A stretch of DNA of 64,000 nt from Chryseobacterium pennipullorum (GCF_003384725.1 NZ_QNVV01000017.1:47071-111070), one strand, 5' to 3'; counted from the stretch's first letter, positions 50,618-59,614 are shown. Notes: a model not told the origin generated them from the sequence alone. Program-made: numbers and translations.

Positions 50618-53018
50618 GTTCTTTGATGTTTGTAGTGATGGGTACGTCTTTGTTTTGAGGGAATTTTTCCCAGTACCATTCTCTGTAGCAGAAATTAAGG
50701 TTGGCTTTTTTATGAGGCATTTCTATCACTTTGTCCACTTTGAAGCCTACATGTGCCTTGTTCATCATGGAAGCCAGAGAATCTACAGATCCCTCACCAA
50801 CCATTTTACCTACCTCAGGCTGTGCGAACACATAATCGACCATAGACTGTGTAGAAGGAGATACAAATTTCTTTTTGGGATCGGTAGGTGCGATGAACTG
50901 ATGGGTTCCGTAATCGGTTGGCAATACTTCATAATAGTCACCTACGATATCTCTGCAGGCCCAGTACACTTCAATATTGCATGAAGGTTCATCATTGCCG
51001 GCCACAATATAGCTGTGGGCTTCATCGCCCGGAAGCATCAGTCTGTAATAGGTCTCCAGCTCGGATATCGGCCAGTTCATCTGCCATATTTTCACAGCAT
51101 GTTCGCGGTTGAACCATTCGTGAAGCATTTCAAGATCATTTTCAAGATCTATCGGACGCATGCTCATAGTAACCTCTTCTTTTTGGAAATACCGTTTAAA
51201 AAAAGCCTCTTTTCCCTGAGGATGAATCAGCTGATCCGAAAAAAAGTATTTGTGCAGGAGATTGGGCACCTTAGCGTAGACAATTGCAGCAGCATTGGCG
51301 CCGCCGTCCACATCAAAGACCGCCGACTGAAGATTTGATTTTACAGCCCAATATCTTTGGTACAATGCATATGTTGTCAATTCTGATGGCTCTGTTTCAT
51401 GCAGACGTTCAAAAGATTGATACAGAATATTGATCAGTTTTCTTTCCTTTACAAATCCGGTTTTACCAATAGAAGAAATCAACGCTCCCAGGTTGCTTAC
51501 CAGGAGGTGATGGGAAACAATATCCAAAAGACGTCCATCCCGTATGAAAAGTTCATCAATTTCCGGACAGCTGCTGATCATAGGCTGATACTTTTCTTTA
51601 AAGCTTTCTCTTAACAGATATCCCTGTCCGTCTCTGACATAAATGGTCTGAGGCAGAAGCTGATCATTAAGCTGTATCAAAAGGTTCTGCTGATGGACTT
51701 CCGGTGCCATTCCCAATTGGTTGAACAACACATTCAGAGGGGACAGCAATACATCCACATATTTCTCAAACCATATGATCGTTGCGGCTTCAGGAGTTGT
51801 TCTCAGCTTACCGGCAACATCTTTGAAGAAATGGGTTGTAAAATTGAAGCCGTTCACAGACTCATCCTGGCAAAGTCTTGCGAGCAGAAGAATTTTGTCT
51901 TCCGGTGTAAACGGATTATCGCGGATCAGGATATTGAAGCTGTCTATATTTTTTCCATCATAATGAACGCTCAAAGAGGAAGGTTCCAGCAATAATTGAA
52001 AGTCCGGAAACTTCTCTGCAAATGCAGGTTTCTGATATTCCCACCAAATGGCAGACGCGTAGCCCCTGTTGAGGTCTTTGACACTGTTGGTGCGTACCGA
52101 TCCGGTCATTAAAACATGGAGTGAAAATTTTAGCATCCAGCTGAAATCCGGGTTATAAAGGGTCCTTATCGATGAGGTTGCGTAAAACTCTTCTCCCAGC
52201 TGTCCGAGATGGATGATCTTTCCTGATCCCAGCATTTCCGGATATTCTTCAGTAGACAGAAGATATTGTGCTTCCCAGGGATGGCATGGAACAATATAGA
52301 AGTCATTTGCGTTTTCAAAATCGTAGCTTTCCGGTATAGACACCAGTTTTTCAAATATTTCTTTCGCCGAGATTCCCGGTAATGATTTCTCAGTAACACA
52401 GTCTTTGTGAATAAGAAAATAATCCAGCGGGAAGCCTTTTCCCGATTCAGGCCCAAACAGCATCTGTTCGTCTTCTGAAAACCCCATTCTTGATTTGGTA
52501 AAAGGATGAAGATGGTGTCCTGCCGGAAGTTTCTGTTCGGATTCCAAAAACGAATAGGTCAGTGTTTCTTCCTTTTGTGAACATGCTTCCGTAGTAAGTT
52601 CCAGATTTTTTAAGCTGCTTTTGATCCTGTCTGCAAAACGATTGAGTCCTGTCTCACTGTACGTGTCGGAAAACTCCCTGTAAATAAGCCCGATAAGCTC
52701 GTCGGTATCTACTTCAAAGACCTTCTGGTTTTCATGATCCACAGCCCACACATGGGGACCATATTCATGAAAAGCACTTTCTGAACGATAAGAAACGGGA
52801 GCAAACAGAAAAAGTCCGCTCTTCTTAAGCTCAAATCTTATATGGAGGGGAAACTTACTATTTTGAAGAGCCTTGGCTGTGAGCGGATCGTATTTCGGAA
52901 CGCCCTGGTAGAATTTTCCGTTTCCAAGCTCTCTCAGCATCCCGTTCAGCAGAATCCTGAATGTGATTTCCCTCGCTTTTTCTCCGGTTTTATTTTTCTG
53001 TACTAAAGTCTTTTCCAT
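50610..53018 (-). CDS. Fused NIS synthetase and GNAT acyltransferase
   Basis: Residues 1 to about 590 form an IucA/IucC synthetase: KSRMGFSEDEQMLFGPESGK, VPCHPWEAQYLLS, YATSSIRTLYNPDFSWML, LMTGSVRTNSVKDLNRG and EVHQQNLLIQLND. Residues about 600-802 form a GNAT domain of the AlcE/IucB/RhbD type: MRPIDLENDLEMLHEWFNRE, KIWQMNWPISELETYYRLML, YWACRDIVGDYYEVLPTDYG and FCYREWYWEKF at the end. The GNAT half acylates the N-hydroxy-diamine, the NIS half attaches it. Fusion lets one chain do two successive steps. No stop or shift is seen between the halves. It overlaps the decarboxylase gene by 29 bp. Confidence 0.93.
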   Translation of the reverse strand: MEKTLVQKNKTGEKAREITFRILLNGMLRELGNGKFYQGVPKYDPLTAKALQNSKFPLHIRFELKKSGLFLFAPVSYRSESAFHEYGPHVWAVDHENQKVFEVDTDELIGLIYREFSDTYSETGLNRFADRIKSSLKNLELTTEACSQKEETLTYSFLESEQKLPAGHHLHPFTKSRMGFSEDEQMLFGPESGKGFPLDYFLIHKDCVTEKSLPGISAKEIFEKLVSIPESYDFENANDFYIVPCHPWEAQYLLSTEEYPEMLGSGKIIHLGQLGEEFYATSSIRTLYNPDFSWMLKFSLHVLMTGSVRTNSVKDLNRGYASAIWWEYQKPAFAEKFPDFQLLLEPSSLSVHYDGKNIDSFNILIRDNPFTPEDKILLLARLCQDESVNGFNFTTHFFKDVAGKLRTTPEAATIIWFEKYVDVLLSPLNVLFNQLGMAPEVHQQNLLIQLNDQLLPQTIYVRDGQGYLLRESFKEKYQPMISSCPEIDELFIRDGRLLDIVSHHLLVSNLGALISSIGKTGFVKERKLINILYQSFERLHETEPSELTTYALYQRYWAVKSNLQSAVFDVDGGANAAAIVYAKVPNLLHKYFFSDQLIHPQGKEAFFKRYFQKEEVTMSMRPIDLENDLEMLHEWFNREHAVKIWQMNWPISELETYYRLMLPGDEAHSYIVAGNDEPSCNIEVYWACRDIVGDYYEVLPTDYGTHQFIAPTDPKKKFVSPSTQSMVDYVFAQPEVGKMVGEGSVDSLASMMNKAHVGFKVDKVIEMPHKKANLNFCYREWYWEKFPQNKDVPITTNIKEHE

Positions 53019-54516
53019 GCCTTTTGATTGTGGTGAGAATTTGGTGGATGTCTTCCGTAGTGGTTATCGGATTGAGGAACGTAAACTTCAGATAGAAATT
53101 TCCGTCGACCTTTGTACTGGCGACCAGGATTTCCCCACTGTAGAAAAGTTTCATTTTAATATATTGGTTCAGAGCATTGAGATCATGTATGTCCGGCCTT
53201 AGGTAGCGGAAAACAAGAACGCTCAGATCCGAATCGGAAAGAAGCTCAAAGTCCGGATCTTCTGTGATCATGGCTGCTGCATCCTTAGTGAGATCTATTA
53301 CTGTATCGGTGTATTCAGCAAGCTGTTCCCTTCCCATCATTCTTAATGTAAACCAAAGTTTAAGCGCATCGAACCTGCGGGTACTCTGGGTGATGGATTT
53401 ATTGATCTGGGCAGGAATTTCTTCTTCATCCATTTCTTTAGGGTTCAGATAGTCTGCGTGGTGTTTAAGGATCAACAGCTCTTTTTTATTTTTAACAATA
53501 AAAGCACTGCTGCTGATGGGCTGAAAGAAAGATTTGTGATAATCGATGGTCACGGAGTCTGCTCTCTCAATCCCGTTAATAAGATCCCTGTATTTATCAC
53601 TCAGCAGTAAAGCACAGCCGTATGCGGCGTCTACATGCATCCATATATTGTAATGGTCAGAAATGTTGGCAATATCTTCTAAAGGATCAATATTACCGAA
53701 ATCCGTGGTGCCTGCTGTGGCTACAATACCAATCGGGATATTACCCAGCTGCTCTTCCCTTTTAATGTATTTCTTCAGGAGAGAGATATCCATACGGAAG
53801 CGGTCATCTGTGGGTACCTTAACAATACATTTCTCACCAAGCCCCATGATGGAGGCATTTTTCAGATTACTGAAGTGAGATTTATCTGAAACAAATATTC
53901 TGAAACGACTAGCCTCCTGAGGAAGGCCATCCATTTTAATATTGTGGTTGTATCTTTTCTGGGCGAAGCAGTCGCGCATCATCACCAGTCCCATTAAGTT
54001 GCTCTGCGAACCTCCTGCAGTGAAAACGCCATCGCTTTCCGAGGTATTATAGCCGATCTGACCGGCCGTCCAGTCTATGAGTTTTCTTTCCATAAAAGTT
54101 CCTCCGGCACTCTGATCATAGGTATCCTGCGAAGAATTGATGGCGCTTACAAGAATTTCACCTGCCAGGGCAGGGATTACCACCGGGCAATTGAGATGGG
54201 CCACATACTGGGGAAGGTGGAAAGCCGTGGCGTGTTTTACATAGATATCATCTACCTCGGCAAGAAGTTCATTATAATTTGAAAGTTTTTGATTGAGATC
54301 GATCTGTTGTACCATCCCTTTCATTTCTCTGGCTTCAATCCCGCTGAAAGGTTTATCATTTCTATAAAGAAACTCCTGTACAAGGTCTAAAGTACTATTG
54401 ACAGCATTACGATAATGATCATAATTGTCAGGATGAAAAATATTCCCAAAATTCCCCGAAATCTGAGGTGAAGCTACATCTGAAAGCGCTCCAAGGGATA
54501 TTATATTATTGTTCAT
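52990..54516 (-). CDS. PLP-dependent decarboxylase (lysine/diaminobutyrate type)
   Basis: The start at 54516 (MNNNIISLGALSDVASPQIS) fits the family. An ATG 60 bp upstream falls in AT-rich leader. The 508-residue group II decarboxylase shows HLPQYVAHLNCPVVIPALAG, SQDTYDQSAGGTFMERKLID, GVFTAGGSQSNLMGLVMMRD, WMHVDAAYGCALLLS and the PLP Lys in TIDYHKSFFQPISSSAFIV. DesA- and RhbB-like relatives act on lysine or diaminobutyrate. Next to a lysine hydroxylase-like dioxygenase, hydroxylysine to hydroxycadaverine is the likely reaction. It is first in the siderophore operon. Confidence 0.93.
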   Translation of the reverse strand: MNNNIISLGALSDVASPQISGNFGNIFHPDNYDHYRNAVNSTLDLVQEFLYRNDKPFSGIEAREMKGMVQQIDLNQKLSNYNELLAEVDDIYVKHATAFHLPQYVAHLNCPVVIPALAGEILVSAINSSQDTYDQSAGGTFMERKLIDWTAGQIGYNTSESDGVFTAGGSQSNLMGLVMMRDCFAQKRYNHNIKMDGLPQEASRFRIFVSDKSHFSNLKNASIMGLGEKCIVKVPTDDRFRMDISLLKKYIKREEQLGNIPIGIVATAGTTDFGNIDPLEDIANISDHYNIWMHVDAAYGCALLLSDKYRDLINGIERADSVTIDYHKSFFQPISSSAFIVKNKKELLILKHHADYLNPKEMDEEEIPAQINKSITQSTRRFDALKLWFTLRMMGREQLAEYTDTVIDLTKDAAAMITEDPDFELLSDSDLSVLVFRYLRPDIHDLNALNQYIKMKLFYSGEILVASTKVDGNFYLKFTFLNPITTTEDIHQILTTIKRHGKDFSTEK

Positions 54517-54586
54517 ATAAGTAATTGTTGGTGATTTTTTAAATCGAAAATTGTTTGTGGTTTTTTTGATATACAATTTTATATAT

Positions 54587-54692
54587 CTGACAGTCAGGTC
54601 TTTAAATTTTTCATTTTTTTAAACTTTTATTTGGTAATTGTTTAATTATTACTAAATTTGAACTCGCTATTGTTATTTAGAATAATTAAAAA
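54587..54692 (+). promoter_or_regulatory. Divergent siderophore control region with a Fur-like site
   Basis: TTG (54631-54633), 19 bp, TAAATTTG (54653-54660) make a forward promoter for the dioxygenase gene. TTTAGAATAATTAAAAA (54676-54692) just downstream resembles the dyad TTTAGAATnATTCTAAA expected for a Fur-type iron regulator, with two changes. An exact palindrome CTGACAGTCAG (54587-54597) lies on the decarboxylase side. The reverse promoter is not clear. Confidence 0.55.
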
Positions 54693-54731
54693 CAAAGATA
54701 AAAATTATTACTTAACACCAAACTTTTTTTA

Positions 54732-55829
54732 ATGAATTCTATAAAAATTTTAGATAACGACAGTATTACTGCGGTAAAACTGCTTCCCGTCGTTATTGAG
54801 ATTACTTCTCAGGAACGGAGAATGATAAAAGATGCAGCGGAGCATCTCCAGAAAAAATATGGCAGCTATGAAAACCGCGATTTTATAAGACATGTTCACC
54901 AGCTGGCTTCCTACTTTCTGCCGGAAAGAATTTTAAACATGGCCGCCGATTTTGCAAGTGATTTTTCCAAAGATCAATATGGGGCACTGATTTTTAAAGG
55001 ACTGATGGATATCGACCAGGAGAATATCGGAAATACTCCGGCAAACTGGCAGTCTGCCGACTACTCAAAGTTTAATTTGTACGGATTTGCCTGCGCACTG
55101 GTTCATGGTGCACTACCATCAAAACCGGTACAGTATTATTCCCAGCGAAAAGGTGGCGGATTGATTCACGCCATTATTCCTGATGAAAAAATGAAGGAAA
55201 CGCAAACGGGATCAGGATCGTCCACAGATCTGTATGTACATACTGAGGATGCCTTCCTGAAACATCAGGCTGATTTTTTAAGCTTTATGTATGTACGGAA
55301 TGAGGAGCAGGTTCCTTCTACCCTATACTCTATCCGGTCCCACGAAGTTATTGGGGAAAATTATCATCCGCTTTTTGAGCCCATCTACAAAATCCCCAAG
55401 GATGCCAACCTGGAAACCGGTATGAATGAAGAGGATACACTGGACTCTGTGCTCTATGGAAATAAAAAGCTTCCTTTTATAAGATTTGATGCTGCGGAAC
55501 AGCTTTTCAGCTCCAGCATCAGACAGTCTGATAAGGCCCAGCACTATCTGGAAGAATTCTGGGAAGAGGCCAGACATCTCATCTATTCTGATTTTACACC
55601 ACAGGCTGGAGATGTGATCCTGGTCAACAATCATTTATGTGCTCATGGAAGATCTGCTTTCCGTGCAGGGGTGAGACATATTGACGGCATAGAGCATCCG
55701 TGCGAAAGAAGGATTATGCTCCGAATGATGAGCAAGGTAAGCCTTATTGATATGAGAGGCCATACCCTTACGGAAGACCCGTTCTTTGTGATTGAAGAAC
55801 ATCTGGGGAAAAATTTCCAACACTTTTAA
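54732..55829 (+). CDS. Fe(II)/2-oxoglutarate dioxygenase, lysine 4-hydroxylase-like
   Basis: The 365-residue protein belongs to the clavaminate synthase/TauD-like fold (VioC, AsnO, KDO). The metal motif is DLYVHTEDAFL (HxE: His170, Glu172), with the distal His in HLCAHGRSAF (His305, R307 next to it) and RRIMLRMM carrying the 2-oxoglutarate Arg. Related KDO enzymes from flavobacteria hydroxylate free L-lysine at C4. Decarboxylation of 4-hydroxylysine gives 3-hydroxycadaverine. It is divergent from the decarboxylase gene across a 215-bp regulatory gap, and a strong terminator follows, so it is a one-gene unit of the siderophore locus. Confidence 0.88.
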   Translation: MNSIKILDNDSITAVKLLPVVIEITSQERRMIKDAAEHLQKKYGSYENRDFIRHVHQLASYFLPERILNMAADFASDFSKDQYGALIFKGLMDIDQENIGNTPANWQSADYSKFNLYGFACALVHGALPSKPVQYYSQRKGGGLIHAIIPDEKMKETQTGSGSSTDLYVHTEDAFLKHQADFLSFMYVRNEEQVPSTLYSIRSHEVIGENYHPLFEPIYKIPKDANLETGMNEEDTLDSVLYGNKKLPFIRFDAAEQLFSSSIRQSDKAQHYLEEFWEEARHLIYSDFTPQAGDVILVNNHLCAHGRSAFRAGVRHIDGIEHPCERRIMLRMMSKVSLIDMRGHTLTEDPFFVIEEHLGKNFQHF

Positions 55830-55866
55830 TGTTTTGTAAACATTGTAAATTAAATAATATCAAATG

Positions 55867-55905
55867 AAATCCTTTTTAAGATTTGATCTTAAAAAGGATT
55901 TTTTT
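55867..55905. terminator. Bidirectional terminator after the dioxygenase gene
   Basis: AAATCCTTTTTAAGAT and ATCTTAAAAAGGATTT form a perfect 16-bp stem with a 3-nt loop, followed by TTTT on the forward strand. It also fits the converging esterase gene. Confidence 0.9.
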
Positions 55906-55915
55906 ATGCATTTTT

Positions 55916-56725
55916 TTATTTGAAAAATTTGTCGAACAAGGTCAACTGCTCAGAGAGCGATCGGCTCCAGTACTGGGTATCATGCCCACCCAGAGATTCT
56001 GTATACAGGTGCTGGATCTTCTGTTCGGTGAGCTTTTTATGAAAACTCCTGTTCATTCCAATCATTTGGACATCTTCTGTACCACAGTCGAAAATATAGC
56101 GTTGGTCTGCCTCAGCCATCAGTTTGATTTTTGAGTCTGTAAGAAAAGCAGAATTTAAACGTTCCAGAGGACCTAACACTTTATTGACCATATATTTATT
56201 ATATCCCTCTCCTATTGATGTTAAATCTAAAGCACCACATGAACTTCCTACTATACCAAAGGTCTTGTTATAGGTAACCCCAATGTTTGTGGCCCCATAT
56301 CCCCCCATGCTCCATCCCAGAATGCCGCGGTATTTTTTTTCCGGCTTCACTGGATAATTTTTATCTATAAAATCCACCAGCTCTTTTCCAATAAAGGTTT
56401 GATACTGGGAATCTTTGACAATAGGGCTGTCTGCATACCAGGAGCTATAATTACCGTCCGGAATGATGTATATCGTTTGATATTCCTGTGCCTTCTTTAC
56501 AAGGTCAGGAATATCTTGCTTGATGATTCTGTCCGGGCTCCCACTAAAGCCATGAAGAATATAGACCGAAGGATAGGTCATTTTGCTCTGCAGGTTGGGA
56601 GTAATAACGATGGTTTTGATCTTTTTGTTCATTTTCGGACTGAAAATTTCCTGATGGGTAATTTTTTGGGCGGAAAGCTGTGCTGCAACCGCCATCATCA
56701 TAACAATGCTGATTAACTTTTTCAT
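55916..56725 (-). CDS. Secreted esterase D/IroE-like alpha-beta hydrolase
   Basis: The start at 56725 gives a clean signal peptide (MKKLISIVMMMAVAAQLSA). The 22 residues upstream in the same frame look non-coding. The mature protein has an alpha/beta-hydrolase fold of PF00756 type: PSVYILHGFSGSPDRIIKQD (oxyanion region), GILGWSMGGYGATNIG with the Ser nucleophile, DCGTEDVQM with the probable Asp, and SLGGHDTQYWSRSL with the His. The family includes IroE and Fes-like siderophore esterases and S-formylglutathione hydrolases. It borders the siderophore locus. A role in cleaving ester-bearing siderophore forms is inference. Confidence 0.85.
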   Translation of the reverse strand: MKKLISIVMMMAVAAQLSAQKITHQEIFSPKMNKKIKTIVITPNLQSKMTYPSVYILHGFSGSPDRIIKQDIPDLVKKAQEYQTIYIIPDGNYSSWYADSPIVKDSQYQTFIGKELVDFIDKNYPVKPEKKYRGILGWSMGGYGATNIGVTYNKTFGIVGSSCGALDLTSIGEGYNKYMVNKVLGPLERLNSAFLTDSKIKLMAEADQRYIFDCGTEDVQMIGMNRSFHKKLTEQKIQHLYTESLGGHDTQYWSRSLSEQLTLFDKFFK

Positions 56726-56891
56726 GCTGTAAAAAATTTTTAAAATCAATGAAGCATACTTTAAGAGTACATCCCTATCCGGGTTAGACATTTGGTTTCA
56801 CTGATCTACTCCACTGTATTGAAACCCCTTTGATCTATCACTCAAAAAATGTGCCTGTCCCAGATCGTATGCTGACGCAAAGTTCAGGATG

Positions 56892-56926
56892 AAAAAAAAG
56901 AAAAGCCTCAACATATGTTGAAGCTT
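56892..56926 (-). terminator. Terminator of the second Crp-type regulator gene
   Basis: On the reverse strand AAAGCTTCAACAT pairs with ATGTTGAGGCTTT (one G-U), followed by TCTTTTTTTT. It begins a few bases after the stop codon. Confidence 0.8.
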
Positions 56927-56929
56927 TGA

Positions 56930-57505
56930 TCATTTTATTTCTTTTTTTATACGGCTGAGCTGTGTGGGAGTGATTCCCAGATAAGAAGCGATATGATGCT
57001 GTTTCAGCCGGTTAAACAAGGATTGGTTTTCCATCAGCTGCCTATACCGTTGTTTAGCTGTTTCGTATTTTAAGGAAACTTCCAAAGGTTCTTTTTGTAC
57101 CACCCAGTTTTTTTCCAGATAGTGTACCTGAAAAAGAGCAAGGTCATGATGCATTGTCAACAGCTCCCGGAAAGCCCTCACCGGATACTGGATAACGGTA
57201 CAGTCTTCCAGGGCTACAATATTGAAGTCACTGGGTTCGCTTTTAATGATAGCGGCTGTAGAAGCGACAAAGCTGTTTTCCTCAAAGAAGATTTTATAGA
57301 GATAATCTCCCTGTTCACTGGTGGTATAATATCCTACCAACCCGGAGATGACGAAGTAATAATACCTGGCCATGCTGCCGGATTCCAGCAGGAAATCATT
57401 TTTAGAGTATTGCTCTTCTGTACAGATCTCCAGAAAGGCTTTTATTGTTTCTTGGGATAATGGATGATACTGGTTGATCTGTTGTAAAAATGCGGTGGTA
57501 TTCAT
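56930..57505 (-). CDS. Crp/Fnr-family regulator, second copy
   Basis: The 191-residue protein has a cyclic-nucleotide-binding fold (FLLESGSMARYYYFVISGLV, residues 38-57; LYKIFFEENSFVASTAAIIK) and a helix-turn-helix HHIASYLGITPTQLSRIKKE. Its recognition helix has T-P-T-Q-L-S-R without the Glu of FNR, so it should read a different site from the regulator at 25343. This form is common in Bacteroidetes, often in stress or small-molecule response. It is monocistronic with its own terminator. Confidence 0.91.
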   Translation of the reverse strand: MNTTAFLQQINQYHPLSQETIKAFLEICTEEQYSKNDFLLESGSMARYYYFVISGLVGYYTTSEQGDYLYKIFFEENSFVASTAAIIKSEPSDFNIVALEDCTVIQYPVRAFRELLTMHHDLALFQVHYLEKNWVVQKEPLEVSLKYETAKQRYRQLMENQSLFNRLKQHHIASYLGITPTQLSRIKKEIK

Positions 57506-57592
57506 TCGGGATGTCTTGGCAGAGTTTGTGTTTGGTACTGATGGATTTCTTTACACTGAAAAGAAGAAAAAACAGCACTGTACAGCATGGTA

Positions 57593-58114
57593 TTATTCCA
57601 GTACTTTTTTCATCATCAGGTCGGTCTGTTCGTCATTGCCAAGCCTGAAAATGTGTTGATCAAATACAACAAATCCGTTTTTCCTGTAAAAGTTCAGCGC
57701 TCTTATATTCTCTTCCCATACCCCCAGCCAGATGCAGGACTTTCGAAGGGCCTTAGCGGTTTCCACTGCCTGATGATACAACAGCTGGCCTACTTTTTTA
57801 CCCTGATGGCTTTTTTTTACATAGATTCTTTCAATTTCAAGGCTTACTTCATCCTGTAACTCGGTCTGTGCCTGACCACAATTTACCTTCAGATAACCTA
57901 CAGGTTCATCATCTTCCCATGCTATGTAGAACGTCGAATCAGGATCAGCAAGTTCTGCTTTTATTGTATTGATATTGAAGCTTTCTTCCAGATATTTCTG
58001 CATATCATCTTCGGAATTATTTTCAGCAAAGGATTCGTAGAAGGTTTGAATTCCTAGATTATGCAAGATTTCCAGATCTTCCCATGAAGCTTTGTTAATG
58101 ATAATAGCAGCCAT
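57593..58114 (-). CDS. GNAT-family N-acetyltransferase
   Basis: The 173-residue protein has the GNAT core. AIIINKASWEDLEILHNLGI opens the fold, SLEIERIYVKKSHQGKKVGQ (residues 92-111) is the acetyl-CoA-binding motif A (with QGKKVG loop), and WLGVWEENIRALNFYRKNGF is motif B. The acceptor is unknown. It lies 9 bp after the nucleosidase gene, so the two form an operon. Confidence 0.92.
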   Translation of the reverse strand: MAAIIINKASWEDLEILHNLGIQTFYESFAENNSEDDMQKYLEESFNINTIKAELADPDSTFYIAWEDDEPVGYLKVNCGQAQTELQDEVSLEIERIYVKKSHQGKKVGQLLYHQAVETAKALRKSCIWLGVWEENIRALNFYRKNGFVVFDQHIFRLGNDEQTDLMMKKVLE

Positions 58115-58123
58115 ATTTGAGTT

Positions 58124-58705
58124 TTACGAAAAAAGTATCTTTTTAAATGCTTCAGAGGCCAGATGTACCTGTACACTCCAGTCATCGGCGGCATCACTTC
58201 CGGCATCGTCAGAAATGTACTTGAGGCACAGGAAGGGAATATGTTCCTTCTGAGCAATCAAGGCCAGCGGATACGCTTCCATATCCACAATATTGTAATC
58301 CGTTTCGGAATGATTCATTTCGAAGCTGTCGCCACTTCCGCAGATCCCTTCTTTCAGGTTTTCCATTTTCAGACCGTATTCCAAAACCGGAGGAATTCCC
58401 GACAGAGGCGTTTCATACATTTGAAATCCAAGCCCCCTTACATCCATATCCCTCTGAATAAATCGGGTACAGCATACCACTTCCCCCTTATGAAATCCTT
58501 TGCTTCCGGCAGATCCCAGATTGACGATCAGTTTGGGTTTACGGATATGAATCTCTCTGGTGAGCTCTATGGCAGCATTTACTTTTCCTATTCCTGTTAT
58601 GAGTTTATTTTTACCGTCAAATACGATCCCTGCTTCTGACTCCAGTGCAAAAACAAAAAGGGTATCCGCAACCGGATACTGATGTCCGTTAGTAATTTTG
58701 ATCAT
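58124..58705 (-). CDS. Nucleosidase of the MTA/SAH nucleosidase family
   Basis: The start at 58705 (MIKITNGHQYPVADTLFVFA) is preferred. A Met 27 bp upstream lies on the -7 box TATCTTTG (58739-58732), which cannot be translated. The protein of 193 residues shows GIGKVNAAIELTREIHIRK, VNLGSAGSKGFHKGEVVCCT, VDMEAYPLALIAQK with the Glu that contacts ribose, and YISDDAGSDAADDW with the catalytic Asp. The family cleaves purine bases from methylthioadenosine, SAH or related nucleosides. The operon with a GNAT gene gives no extra clue. Confidence 0.9.
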   Translation of the reverse strand: MIKITNGHQYPVADTLFVFALESEAGIVFDGKNKLITGIGKVNAAIELTREIHIRKPKLIVNLGSAGSKGFHKGEVVCCTRFIQRDMDVRGLGFQMYETPLSGIPPVLEYGLKMENLKEGICGSGDSFEMNHSETDYNIVDMEAYPLALIAQKEHIPFLCLKYISDDAGSDAADDWSVQVHLASEAFKKILFS

Positions 58706-58852
58706 TGAAAAATTAGATTTTAGCCTATCCACAAAGATACAACAGCTTTTTGTTTTTTAGCCTCCAACAGGGTAGTAAATATCAGATAGTAAAAAGCATG
58801 TATAAAAATATTTAAATAAAACCCCAAACGGATAAAATCGTCTGGGTTCATA

Positions 58853-59554
58853 TTAAATACTGCAACCGTCAGCATCACATGACGCACCGCCTTCACCGGA
58901 AAGATCTTTAAAAGGACTTACCGTTTCTTTGTAGGTCTGCTGCAGGGCATTTTCAAAAACCTCAACCGGCTGGGCACCGGAAACAGCATATTTCCCATTC
59001 AGGACGAAGAAAGGAACTCCGGAAACCCCATTATTTCTGGCCTCCTGAATATCCTGATTTACTTCGTAATCCAATTCATCAGAAGTCACTGCTTTGATGG
59101 CCTCTCCTTTATCAATGCCCAGCTTTTCTGCAAGACTTACCAAAACTTCAGGATCCGCTACATTTTTACCCTCAATAAAATGGGCGATAAACAAAGCCTC
59201 TTCCATTTCATTGGACCGGTTATGTTTTTTAGCGAAATGAAGCAGCTTATGGGCCTTAAAGGTATTGGTGATCAAAGCTTTTTCAAAATCAAAATCAATC
59301 CCCGCTCCTTTTCCCATCTGGGTAACCTGGCTCAGCATTTGGGTAGCCTGGGCCTCCGCAACACCTTTTTTTTCTCTGAAATACTGAATGGTATTCTGCG
59401 TTTTGTCAGGATCTAAAGAGGGATCCAGCTGGAAGCTCTTCCACTCTACTTCTACCTCATCTTTAAAGGGAAGTTTCTGTAAAGCCTGTTCAAAATTATT
59501 TTTTCCGATATAGCAAAACGGACACATGATGTCCGACCATATTTCTATTTTCAT
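58853..59554 (-). CDS. DsbA-family (FrnE-like) oxidoreductase
   Basis: The 233-residue thioredoxin-fold protein has the CPFC redox motif in SDIMCPFCYIGKNNFEQAL (8-26). A helical insertion follows, and GVSGVPFFVLNGKYAVSGAQ holds the cis-Pro strand. The end GGASCDADGCSI adds a second Cys pair, seen in FrnE-type proteins of this phylum. No signal peptide is seen, so it acts in the cytoplasm. Its promoter overlaps a perfect 9-bp palindrome like the one at the HxlR gene. Confidence 0.93.
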   Translation of the reverse strand: MKIEIWSDIMCPFCYIGKNNFEQALQKLPFKDEVEVEWKSFQLDPSLDPDKTQNTIQYFREKKGVAEAQATQMLSQVTQMGKGAGIDFDFEKALITNTFKAHKLLHFAKKHNRSNEMEEALFIAHFIEGKNVADPEVLVSLAEKLGIDKGEAIKAVTSDELDYEVNQDIQEARNNGVSGVPFFVLNGKYAVSGAQPVEVFENALQQTYKETVSPFKDLSGEGGASCDADGCSI

Positions 59555-59570
59555 TGTCTAAAATTTTAAT

Positions 59571-59612
59571 CAAATGTAATACATTTTATTCAATGTAACA
59601 AAATTTGTTACA
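59571..59612 (-). promoter_or_regulatory. Promoter and palindromic operator of the DsbA-like gene
   Basis: -33 TTG (59601-59599), 20 bp, and -7 TACATTTG (59578-59571) serve the DsbA-like gene. TGTAACAAAATTTGTTACA (59594-59612), a perfect 9-bp dyad with one central base, covers the -33 region. Its core matches the palindrome before the HxlR gene. Confidence 0.7.
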
Positions 59613-59614
59613 GT

